64,000 nucleotides of DNA, taken from positions 62,001-126,000 of the forward strand of contig JNJD01000009.1 in the NCBI GenBank assembly GCA_000702685.1. The letters run 5' to 3'. Below, piece after piece: positions 51,862-59,228 of the stretch. The notes beneath the pieces were generated by a model. That model was not told where the DNA came from. It worked only from the letters and a program-made list of their open reading frames with translations, and searched no databases. A program made the position numbers and the translations under genes. The DNA is from Lachnospiraceae bacterium AC2028. Lineage in GTDB: Bacteria; Bacillota; Clostridia; Lachnospirales; Lachnospiraceae. How positions within the stretch are numbered: the first letter of the stretch is position 1; every line of letters begins with the position of its first letter.

Positions 51862-51890
51862 TTGACAATCCTTTAACAGTCAATTACTAT
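51862..51890 (+). promoter_or_regulatory. Strong promoter of the second HPr-like gene
   Basis: A consensus TTGACA (51862-51867), 17 bases, TACTAT (51885-51890). The transcript would start near 51897 and carries AAGGAGGT before the ATG, which suggests high expression. Confidence 0.75.
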
Positions 51891-51947
51891 TACACCGTAG
51901 CAACGAGGAAAAAGAAAAAATATCAGAGAAATAAGGAGGTAACTCAA

Positions 51948-52178
51948 ATGAAAACAGTAAAGATTTCTCTTAATTCAATTGACAAGGTAAAGAGTTTTGT
52001 AAACGATATCACCAAGTTCGAATATGACTTCGATCTTGTATCCGGAAGATACGTAATCGACGCTAAGTCCATCATGGGTATCTTCAGCCTCGATCTTTCC
52101 AAGCCCATCGACCTCAACATCCACACCGAGGGCGGAGCTGATGATGTTCTCGAGGTTCTTAAGCAGTATCAGGTATAA
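51948..52178 (+). CDS. Small HPr-like protein without the PTS histidine
   Basis: A 76-residue HPr-fold protein. The phosphoserine region is strongly conserved: VIDAKSIMGIFSLDLSKP, with Ser41 aligned to HPr Ser46. The first helix region reads NSIDKVKSF with no His or HARP motif, so it cannot be a PTS phosphocarrier. It is shorter than HPr (usually 85-88). It has a consensus promoter, an ideal ribosome site and its own terminator, so it is probably abundant. The likely role is a HprK target and co-regulator, inferred from the serine motif. Confidence 0.88.
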   Translation: MKTVKISLNSIDKVKSFVNDITKFEYDFDLVSGRYVIDAKSIMGIFSLDLSKPIDLNIHTEGGADDVLEVLKQYQV

Positions 52179-52194
52179 TTAAACCCGTTGCTTC

Positions 52195-52226
52195 AAAGAC
52201 CGAAGGTTAAACCCTTCGGTCTTTTT
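52195..52226. terminator. Bidirectional terminator between HPr-like and thiI genes
   Basis: AAAGACCGAAGG pairs with CCTTCGGTCTTT around TTAAAC, with TTTTT on the plus side and an A/T-rich tail on the minus side. It serves the convergent small HPr-like gene and thiI. Confidence 0.9.
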
Positions 52227-53442
52227 ATTTTCCTATTTCGATGATCTCGTCGGTCTCATAGGCCTTTGCGAGAAGGTCATCGATGATATCGTCGAGCTTG
52301 TGCTCATGCTTTTGTATCACGAGTCTGCTGGGGTTGGTCACGGGGTGCTTGGCAACGAAGATCGTGCAGCAGTCCTCATAAGGAAGGATCGAGGTCTCGT
52401 AGGTGCCGATCTTCTCTGAGATCTCGACGATCTCCTGCTTGTCGAATGCGATCAGGGGCCTGAGGACGGGAAGAGTACAGACTTCGTTGGTGGAAACGAG
52501 GGACGCGAAGGTCTGTGAAGCGACCTGTCCGACGCTTTCTCCGGTAACAAGTCCGTGGCATCCGTTCTCATAAGCGAGATGTTCGGCAATCCTCATCATG
52601 TATCTTCGCATGATTATGGTCAGCTCGTCATGAGGGCAGTTCTCGTAGATGGCAAGCTGGATATCGGTAAAGTTGATGACGTGGAGATTGATGGGGCCGG
52701 TGTATGCGGAGATGATCTTCGCAAGGTCCACGACTTTCTGCCTGGCTCTCTCGGATGTATAGGGAGGAGCGTTGAAATAGACCGCATCGAGGGAAACACC
52801 GCGCTTTGAGATCATATATCCCGCAACGGGTGAATCGATACCGCCGGATAAAAGGAGCATTCCCTTTCCGTTAGTTCCGACGGGCATTCCGCCGGGTCCT
52901 GTAATGGATTCTGAGTATATGTAGGTTTTGTCCCTGAGCTCCACATTGAGGAAGATATCGGGCTTTCTGACATCAACCTTAAGATCCGGGAACGCATCAA
53001 GGATCGCTTCTCCGAGATCAGCGGCAACCTCCATGGAATCGAGGGGGTATCCCTTATTGCCTCTTCTGCAGACAACCTTGAAGATCTTATCGGTCTTGCC
53101 GTACATATCGCCCCAGTATTTTACGGCCTGCTCCCTGAGCACTTCCTGGTCTTCCGTCGGATACACGATGACAGGGCAGATATATACGATGCCGAAGATG
53201 TGCTTTAATTTTTCGACGACCTCATCGAAATCAAAGGCTGCCCCGTTTTTATCCTCGGAGCATTCGAGATAGATCCTGCCGGGTGTCTTCCTTGTCAGGA
53301 ACTTTCCGGGGATCGTCTTCATGGCCGCATTGATGTGTGCGACAAGGGCATCTTCGAAGAGGTATCTGTTATTGCCCTTGATGCCGATCTCTGCGTATTT
53401 GATCAAAAATGTGTTAAAAATCTGTTTGTTCATGTTCGTCAT
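52225..53442 (-). CDS. thiI: tRNA 4-thiouridine synthase ThiI
   Basis: A 405-residue ThiI without rhodanese domain, like that of Bacillus. Seen: N-terminal ferredoxin-like start FLIKYAEIGIKGNNRY, THUMP domain, and PP-loop LSGGIDSPVAGYM, then TGESVGQVASQT and YEDCCTIF. It thiolates U8 of tRNA using sulfur from a cysteine desulfurase. The start is uncertain: ATGs at 53442 and 53433 and a TTG at 53457 are in frame, none with a good ribosome site. Confidence 0.93.
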   Translation of the reverse strand: MTNMNKQIFNTFLIKYAEIGIKGNNRYLFEDALVAHINAAMKTIPGKFLTRKTPGRIYLECSEDKNGAAFDFDEVVEKLKHIFGIVYICPVIVYPTEDQEVLREQAVKYWGDMYGKTDKIFKVVCRRGNKGYPLDSMEVAADLGEAILDAFPDLKVDVRKPDIFLNVELRDKTYIYSESITGPGGMPVGTNGKGMLLLSGGIDSPVAGYMISKRGVSLDAVYFNAPPYTSERARQKVVDLAKIISAYTGPINLHVINFTDIQLAIYENCPHDELTIIMRRYMMRIAEHLAYENGCHGLVTGESVGQVASQTFASLVSTNEVCTLPVLRPLIAFDKQEIVEISEKIGTYETSILPYEDCCTIFVAKHPVTNPSRLVIQKHEHKLDDIIDDLLAKAYETDEIIEIGK

Positions 53443-53480
53443 TACATACTGGTACAAGATAAAGATTGCTGATACACCCG

Positions 53481-53540
53481 ACTAATGAACGCAAAATACG
53501 AAATTATAAGTGTATCTATTAGTTAATTGCGTTCATTAGT
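53481..53540. repeat. Perfect 14-base inverted repeat between thiI and ireB
   Basis: ACTAATGAACGCAA (53481-53494) and TTGCGTTCATTAGT (53527-53540) are exact reverse complements separated by 32 AT-rich bases. It sits in the divergent spacer of thiI and ireB. It could be a looped operator or a tiny MITE-like relic; no target-site duplication is visible. Confidence 0.75.
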
Positions 53541-53657
53541 ATAACATAGATTTTATGAAAAAAGCGTGTTTCATCCGGGCGACATAACTTGAAAATAACG
53601 CATGGATGCGGTAGAATCTAATGAGGTATATATTAGAGGGATATGGGAGGTGATCTG

Positions 53658-53921
53658 ATGCCCAGAGACAATTCTGAAACACAATTTTTCGAAGTGCCTA
53701 CCGATGATTCGGGAGCCGCTTCCGTTCTCGAAGAAGTATATGAGGCTCTTCAGGAAAAGGGCTATAATCCGGTCAATCAGATCGTCGGCTATATCATGAG
53801 CGGAGACCCCACTTACATCACCAGCCACAAGGGAGCAAGATCCCTCATCATGAAGGCTGAGCGTGATGAGCTTGTTGAGGAGCTTCTTCTCGAATACATT
53901 GCCAGCAAGGGCTGGAACTGA
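53658..53921 (+). CDS. ireB: IreB family regulatory phosphoprotein
   Basis: An 87-residue protein of the UPF0297/IreB family: [54 protein letters not shown]. In Enterococcus IreB is phosphorylated on threonines by the PASTA kinase IreK and affects cephalosporin resistance. The gene is followed by ruvX, the order usual in Firmicutes. ATG 53658 lies seven bases after GGGAGGTGAT; the ATG at 53643 does not. Confidence 0.94.
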   Translation: MPRDNSETQFFEVPTDDSGAASVLEEVYEALQEKGYNPVNQIVGYIMSGDPTYITSHKGARSLIMKAERDELVEELLLEYIASKGWN

Positions 53922-53933
53922 TACTTTACGGAA

Positions 53934-54377
53934 ATGGAATCGGAAAGAAAAAGATTAATGGGTCTTGATTTCGGGTCGAAGACGGTAGGTGTTGCGGTCA
54001 GCGACCCGCTTTTTCTTGCAGCCGAGCCCGTTGAGATCATCAGACGCGAGCATCCGGACAAGCTGCGCAAGACCTACGCCCGCATTGAGGAGCTGATCGT
54101 TCAGTATGATGTCGGGACGATAGTGATAGGAAATCCCCTGATGCCTTCCGGGGATGAAGGCGAAAGGGTGAGACTTACGGAGGAATTCGCCGCTTCCGTA
54201 AAAAGAAGGACCGGTCTTCCCGTGATAATGGAGGACGAGAGGCTGACCACGGTCGAGGCGGATGAGATCATGGATGAAGCCGGAGTCCCGAAGAAGGACC
54301 ACAAAAAGTATGTTGATATGATAGCTGCACAGTTGATCTTGCAGAGCTATATGAACAGGAAAACTTATGAACACTGA
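53934..54377 (+). CDS. ruvX: Holliday junction resolvase RuvX/YqgF
   Basis: A 147-residue RNase H-fold protein: LMGLDFGSKTVGVAVSDP (first Asp), IVIGNPLMPSGDEGERV, and EDERLTTVEADEIMDEAG with a later Asp in VDMIAAQLIL. Family members resolve junctions or process 16S rRNA 5' ends (YqgF). It overlaps the DUF1292 gene by 11 bases. Confidence 0.93.
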   Translation: MESERKRLMGLDFGSKTVGVAVSDPLFLAAEPVEIIRREHPDKLRKTYARIEELIVQYDVGTIVIGNPLMPSGDEGERVRLTEEFAASVKRRTGLPVIMEDERLTTVEADEIMDEAGVPKKDHKKYVDMIAAQLILQSYMNRKTYEH

Positions 54378-54657
54378 AGAAAACGAAAAGAAACTTGAAA
54401 AGATAATCTTCAAACCCGAAGGAGCAGACCCCGTTGAATTCTTCGTACTCGAGCAGACAAGGCTTGGCGGACACGACTATATCCTTGTCACCGATTTCGA
54501 GGAAGGCGACGGAGAGGCTCTTATCCTCAAGGACATTTCCGAAGAGGGCGAAGAGGAGAGCAGATACGTTATCGTATCTGACGACGACGAGCTCGATGCC
54601 CTGGCACCTGTCTTTGAGGACCTTCTCGATGATGTCTCGCTTGAGCGCGAGGATTGA
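54367..54657 (+). CDS. DUF1292 family protein (YrzB-like)
   Basis: A 96-residue acidic protein with the DUF1292 pattern: PVEFFVLEQTRLGGHDYILVTD, then GEALILKDISEEGEEESRYVIVSDDDELDALAPVFEDLL. Function is unknown. It is encoded after ireB and ruvX in many Firmicutes, and the overlap with ruvX here indicates one transcript. Confidence 0.9.
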   Translation: MNTEENEKKLEKIIFKPEGADPVEFFVLEQTRLGGHDYILVTDFEEGDGEALILKDISEEGEEESRYVIVSDDDELDALAPVFEDLLDDVSLERED

Positions 54658-54706
54658 GAAAGCGCCGGGACGGTTTTCTTTTCAATGAAAAGAAAGGACA
54701 ATTTAT

Positions 54707-56404
54707 TTGAGTAACACTAATAAAGAGATTCCGAGTTCCAAGCTGAAGATAATCCCTCTGGGAGGACTTGAGCAGATCGGAATGAACATCACTGCCTTCG
54801 AATACGGAGACAGTATTATCGTTGTTGACTGCGGACTTGCATTTCCCCAGGACGACATGCTGGGTATCGACCTCGTCATACCCGACGTAACTTACATCAA
54901 GGATAATTATGAGAAGCTCAAGGGCTTTGTCATAACTCACGGACACGAGGATCATATCGGTTCGATCGCCTACGTGCTCTCACAGGTTCCCGCACCCGTT
55001 TACGCCACCAGGCTTACAATGGGACTTATCGAGCATAAGCTCGAGGAATATGACAAGGATCACGCGGCGCTCGGCACCAGGCTCATGGACACCGTAAGAC
55101 GCAAGACCGTTACTTTCGGACAGTCCATCAATCTCGGTGATTTCAGGATCGAGTTCATCCGTACCAATCACAGCATCGTTGATGCTGCCGCACTGGCGAT
55201 CTATTCACCCGTCGGCTGCGTTGTACATACCGGTGATTTCAAGGTCGATTACACTCCCGTATACGGTGACGCGATCGATCTTCAGAGATTCGCGGAGATT
55301 GGCAAAAAGGGAGTCCTCGCACTGCTCTGCGATTCGACCAATGCGGAAAGACCCGGATTTACTCCTTCGGAGAAGACCCTGGCACCTATTTTCGACGATA
55401 TATTCGAGGAAAATAAGAACACGAGGATATTCGTCGCAACATTTGCCTCGAACGTCGACAGGGTTCGCCAGATCATCAATACGGCTTATAAATTCGGCAG
55501 GCGTGTTGCGGTCGAGGGCCGCAGCATGGTCAATATCATAGATACCGCACAGAGACTCGAATGCATCGATATACCCGAGAATACTCTCGCAACCCTTGAT
55601 GAGATGAAGGATATTCCCGCGGACAGACAGGTCATCATCACGACCGGAAGCCAGGGCGAGAGCATGGCGGCTCTGTCGAGGATGGCGGACGGTACCCACA
55701 GAAAGATCACGATCGGTGCCGGGGATACGGTCATTTTTTCATCACATCCCATCCCGGGAAATGAAAAGCCCGTTACCAGGATCATCAATTCGCTCCTCCA
55801 GAAGGGCGTAAATGTCGTATTTCAGGATGTTCACGTATCCTGACACGCATGCCAGGAGGAGATAAAGCTGATCTACAGTCTTGTACAGCCCAAGTTCAGT
55901 GTTCCCGTTCACGGAGAATACAAGCATCTGATGGCGCAGGCTAAGATTGCGAAGGAACTCGGATTTACCAAGGACAGGATCAAGATAATCTCAAGCGGAG
56001 ACGTTCTTGAGCTTGACGGAGAGACCGCGGAGGTCACGGGCAAGGTTCCCGTCGGTGACATACTTGTTGACGGATCCGGTGTCGGAGATGTCGGGAACGT
56101 GGTTCTTCGTGACAGGCAGAGACTTGCCGCCGATGGTATAATAATCGTATGCATGTGCATCTCTTCGGAAGGGGAACTGATCGCAGGTCCAGATGTCGTA
56201 TCGAGAGGCTTCGTATATATCAAGGAGTCCGAGGATCTTCTGACCGAGGCGACGGCGGTGGCACAGTCTGCAGTCGAGAATTGCCTTGACGAGGGCGCCG
56301 ACTGGAACACCATCAAGACGGCGGTAAGGGATGCGATGGGTGATTTTGTCTGGAAAAACCTTAAGAGAAAGCCGATGATACTTCCCATAATCGAGGAAGC
56401 ATAA
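54707..56404 (+). pseudogene. rnj: Ribonuclease J interrupted by an in-frame UGA
   Basis: A full-length RNase J frame of 565 codons apart from one stop. Seen are HGHEDHIG (metallo-beta-lactamase motif), THSIVDAAALAI region, HTGDFKVD, CDSTNAERPG and the beta-CASP motif. At codon 379 (55841-55843) DVHVS is followed by TGA and then HACQEEIKLIYSLV in the same frame; the family has Gly here, so one G-to-T change turns GGA into TGA. The C-terminal part resumes unchanged to 56404. UGA is the ordinary stop elsewhere in the window. TTG start after AAAGGA. Either a real nonsense mutation, a sequencing error, or readthrough (UGAC is a leaky context). Confidence 0.88.
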
Positions 56405-56414
56405 GGAGACAGCA

Positions 56415-56738
56415 TTGGATACATATGATGAAGCAATGCAAAAATTCATCGCCTCAATCAGGGAAACGGACATTTACCTGGAATACAGGGAAGCGCTTGA
56501 GGAATTGAAAAAAGACCCCGATCTTAAGCGCAGGGTTGATGATTTCCGCAAGAGGAATTATAATTTTCAGCAGTCCGAAGATATAGATCTTGCGGAATAT
56601 GACAGATTCAGAACTGAAGTAGTGGGATTCAGGGCATCCGAACCCAGAGCCGATGCATTTTTCGATGCGGAGCTCGCTTTCTGCAGGATGATGCAGGATA
56701 TGACTTACAAGATCACGGAAGCGCTGGATTTCGAATAA
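56415..56738 (+). CDS. YlbF/YmcA family protein
   Basis: A 107-residue all-helical protein of the DUF964/YlbF family: MDTYDEAMQKFIASIRETDIYLEYREALEELKKDPDLKRRVDDFR. In Bacillus, YlbF, YmcA and YaaT form a complex that directs RNase Y mRNA processing and affects biofilm and competence. Here it follows the RNase J gene by 10 bases, so an RNA-decay module is plausible. TTG start after AAGGAG. Confidence 0.88.
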   Translation: MDTYDEAMQKFIASIRETDIYLEYREALEELKKDPDLKRRVDDFRKRNYNFQQSEDIDLAEYDRFRTEVVGFRASEPRADAFFDAELAFCRMMQDMTYKITEALDFE

Positions 56739-56747
56739 GGTTTTATT

Positions 56748-57260
56748 ATGACTAAGAAAAAGACATTGTTTTTGTCCCTTTCGGTCCTGGACGTGGTTTT
56801 CAAGATCGCAATGTGGGTAATAATCATATATTTTGTGATCAAAGGTGCGACGAGGTGCTACAACCTCGGTTACAGGGTGTTCACCGAAGAGCCCATCGCA
56901 TCCGAGGGGTACGGTAAGGAAGTGACCGTTGAGATCCCCATGGATTTCAGCGCCAAGGAACTCGGCGAGCTTTTTGAATCCAAGGGACTTTCAAGGGATT
57001 CACTGCTTTTCGCAATTCAGTATTACGCATCCGAGTACCGTGAGGGAGTCAGAGGCGGTACATATACCTTCAGTACCGAGCAGACCGCCGAGGAGATGTT
57101 TGCGCAGATAGCGGCGGAGACCGAGGCGAAGGAGCTTGAAGAAGCCGAAAAAGAAGAAGCTATCCTTCAGGATGCCGAGGCTGTTACCGCTGAAGATGCC
57201 GCAGTTGAAACCACGGAACCTGCGGAAGTAGAAGGGGCTGCGGAAACCGTAAATCCATAA
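56748..57260 (+). CDS. MltG-like membrane protein lacking the catalytic domain
   Basis: A 170-residue protein with one helix (about 13-33) and an external LysM-like module (EVTVEIPMDFSAKELGELFESKGLSRDSLLFAIQYYAS, then GGTYTFST) like the N-terminal part of the endolytic transglycosylase MltG/YrrL. It then ends in an acidic Glu/Ala tail and has no transglycosylase domain. In Bacillus yrrL lies just before yrrM (trmR) and the U32 genes, as here, which supports the assignment. It may bind glycan without cutting it. Confidence 0.75.
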   Translation: MTKKKTLFLSLSVLDVVFKIAMWVIIIYFVIKGATRCYNLGYRVFTEEPIASEGYGKEVTVEIPMDFSAKELGELFESKGLSRDSLLFAIQYYASEYREGVRGGTYTFSTEQTAEEMFAQIAAETEAKELEEAEKEEAILQDAEAVTAEDAAVETTEPAEVEGAAETVNP

Positions 57261-57267
57261 CTTAAAA

Positions 57268-57295
57268 AAGGGGGCGTCCGGTAAGGGCGCCCTTT
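57268..57295 (+). terminator. Weak hairpin between MltG-like and methyltransferase genes
   Basis: AGGGGGCG and CGCCCTTT form a short GC-rich stem with an 11-base loop and a brief T tail. It lies only 10 bases before the next ATG, so it may reduce rather than stop transcription. Confidence 0.4.
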
Positions 57296-57304
57296 ACAGA
57301 TTTT

Positions 57305-57943
57305 ATGAACAAAGACCGCACGGAAAAATACATAGAGCTTACCCAGCCTCCTCTGGCCGGATATCTTGAGGATATAAAAGAGCGGGCACTTTCGGACGGG
57401 ATCCCCATAGTAAGGTCATCCGTTCAGGGCCTTCTGCGCTTTCTGATGGGATATGCGGCTCCGAAAAATATCCTTGAGATAGGTACAGCGGTGGGTTTTT
57501 CCGCGCTTTTAATGCACGAATATGCCCGGGGCGCACATATAACGACCATAGAAAACTACGAACCCAGGCTTGTGCAGGCAAGAGAAAATTTCGCCAAATA
57601 CGGTCCCGACATAGAGCTTCTTGAAGGAGATGCGGCGGAAATTCTTCCCACACTTGAGAGCGGAAGATATGATTTTATCTTTCTTGATTCCGCAAAGGGA
57701 CAGTATATTTCGTTTCTGGGTGACATAGTAAGGCTTCTTGCACCCGGAGGAATGCTCGTATCCGATAACGTGATGCAGGACGGAGATGTGATCGAATCCA
57801 GATATGCGGTACGCCGCAGGGACAGGACCATCCATGAGAGGATGAGGGAATATCTGAAGGAAGTCAGCGATTCACCTTTCCTTGAGTCGGCTATCCTGCC
57901 CATGGCCGACGGAGTTACGTTAAGCTACAGGAAAAGGGATTAA
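57305..57943 (+). CDS. O-methyltransferase (TrmR/YrrM-like)
   Basis: A 212-residue class I SAM methyltransferase: ILEIGTAVGFSALLM (SAM loop), TIENYEPRLVQARENFAKYG, DFIFLDSAKGQY and LLAPGGMLVSDNVMQDG. It resembles catechol-type O-methyltransferases and Bacillus YrrM. YrrM (TrmR) methylates 5-hydroxyuridine 34 in tRNA; the adjacent U32 gene, homologous to the hydroxylation proteins, supports that role. The context makes a tRNA function more likely than caffeoyl-CoA chemistry. Confidence 0.85.
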   Translation: MNKDRTEKYIELTQPPLAGYLEDIKERALSDGIPIVRSSVQGLLRFLMGYAAPKNILEIGTAVGFSALLMHEYARGAHITTIENYEPRLVQARENFAKYGPDIELLEGDAAEILPTLESGRYDFIFLDSAKGQYISFLGDIVRLLAPGGMLVSDNVMQDGDVIESRYAVRRRDRTIHERMREYLKEVSDSPFLESAILPMADGVTLSYRKRD

Positions 57944-57954
57944 GGGGGTCAGGC

Positions 57955-59223
57955 ATGGAAAAGAAAAATAAGCCCGAGCTTCTCGTTCCCGCGGGAGGAC
58001 CGGATACATTTGAAGCGGCTCTTCATTACGGTGCCGATGCGGTATATATGGGAGGGGAATTCTTTTCCCTCAGGGCCAAGGCGCGCAATTTTTCGACGGA
58101 TGAGATGTCGCACTGCATAGAAAAAGCACATGCGGCAGGCGTAAAGGTATATGTGACCGCCAATATAATGGCACACAATCATGATCTTAATGAAGCTGCC
58201 GGGTATTTCAGGGAGCTTCGCGCCATGAAGGAATCTCCCGATGCGATACTCATAGCTGATCCCGGAATGTATGACATATGTGTCGCAAATTTCCCCGAGG
58301 CTGTGATCCATATTTCCACCCAGGCCAACAATACCAACTATGCAACCTGCAATTTCTGGTACAGACAGGGCGCAAGAAGGATCGTTGTCGGAAGGGAGCT
58401 TTCTCTCAAAGAGATACGCGAGATCCGTGAGAATATACCCGAGGATATGGAGATAGAAGCATTCGTGCACGGCGCGATGTGCATCTCGTATTCGGGAAGA
58501 TGTCTTTTGTCCGCATATATGACGGGAAGAGATTCCAACAGGGGTGCATGCACTCATCCGTGCAGATGGAAGTACTATGTCACGGAGGAGACCCGCCCCG
58601 GTGAATACATGCCGGTTGAAGAGACCGAGAGAGGAACATTTGTGTTCAGCTCCAGGGATCTGTGCATGATAGATCATCTTCCGGATATGATAAATGCCGG
58701 CATCGATTCTCTCAAGATAGAGGGAAGGATGAAGAATCCGCTCTATGTGGCTTCCGTAACGAGGACGTACAGAAAGGCCATCGATGATTATTTCGAAGAT
58801 CCGGCCAAGTATGAAGCAAACAAAGAGCTTTATAAAGAGCAGATCTCGATGACCACTTTCAGACCGTACGGAACGGGATTTTTCTACGGAAACCCCGGAA
58901 GCGACGGGCAGATATACGACGGTAAGACATACGAGAGCAACGCGGTCTATCTGGGAAGCATAGAAACCGCGGAAAGCTCAGGTAGTGACACTGCTGTCAC
59001 ATTTATCCAGAAGAATAAATTCTCCGTCGGCGAAGAGATAGAGATCATGAAGCCGGACGGAAGCAATGTTAAGGCGAAAGCCGTTAAGATGTATGATCCC
59101 GACGGCAAGGAGATGGACAGCTGTCCCCATGCAAGCATGATGATCAGGGCAATCGTTGCATGTGAGGGAGGTTCCGTTCCGGAGCCCGGGGATGTAATGA
59201 GAATGTTAGGATCGAGGAATTAA
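57955..59223 (+). CDS. U32 family protein (TrhP-like tRNA hydroxylation)
   Basis: A 422-residue U32 'peptidase': PELLVPAGGPDTFEAALHYGADAVYMGG, HISTQANNTNYATCNFWY, AFVHGAMCISYSGRCLLSAYMTGRDSNRGACTHPCRWKY with the Cys cluster, SLKIEGRMK and a C-terminal beta domain. In Bacillus the related YrrN/YrrO (TrhP1/2) form 5-hydroxyuridine in tRNA with prephenate. Bacillus has two genes; only one is seen here. It follows the TrmR-like gene by 11 bases. Confidence 0.9.
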   Translation: MEKKNKPELLVPAGGPDTFEAALHYGADAVYMGGEFFSLRAKARNFSTDEMSHCIEKAHAAGVKVYVTANIMAHNHDLNEAAGYFRELRAMKESPDAILIADPGMYDICVANFPEAVIHISTQANNTNYATCNFWYRQGARRIVVGRELSLKEIREIRENIPEDMEIEAFVHGAMCISYSGRCLLSAYMTGRDSNRGACTHPCRWKYYVTEETRPGEYMPVEETERGTFVFSSRDLCMIDHLPDMINAGIDSLKIEGRMKNPLYVASVTRTYRKAIDDYFEDPAKYEANKELYKEQISMTTFRPYGTGFFYGNPGSDGQIYDGKTYESNAVYLGSIETAESSGSDTAVTFIQKNKFSVGEEIEIMKPDGSNVKAKAVKMYDPDGKEMDSCPHASMMIRAIVACEGGSVPEPGDVMRMLGSRN

Positions 59224-59228
59224 AGGTT

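Noticed and set aside
55841-55843. UGA recoded as selenocysteine, tryptophan or glycine
   Set aside because: UGA is used as a normal stop in many genes here, the expected residue is Gly, and I see no SECIS-like hairpin requirement met.
55868-56404. A separate functional gene for the C-terminal part of RNase J, started at CTG 55868 or ATG 55931
   Set aside because: The AGGAGGAG before CTG encodes the conserved QEE of the same protein, so it is explained by coding constraint; one interrupted gene is the simpler reading.
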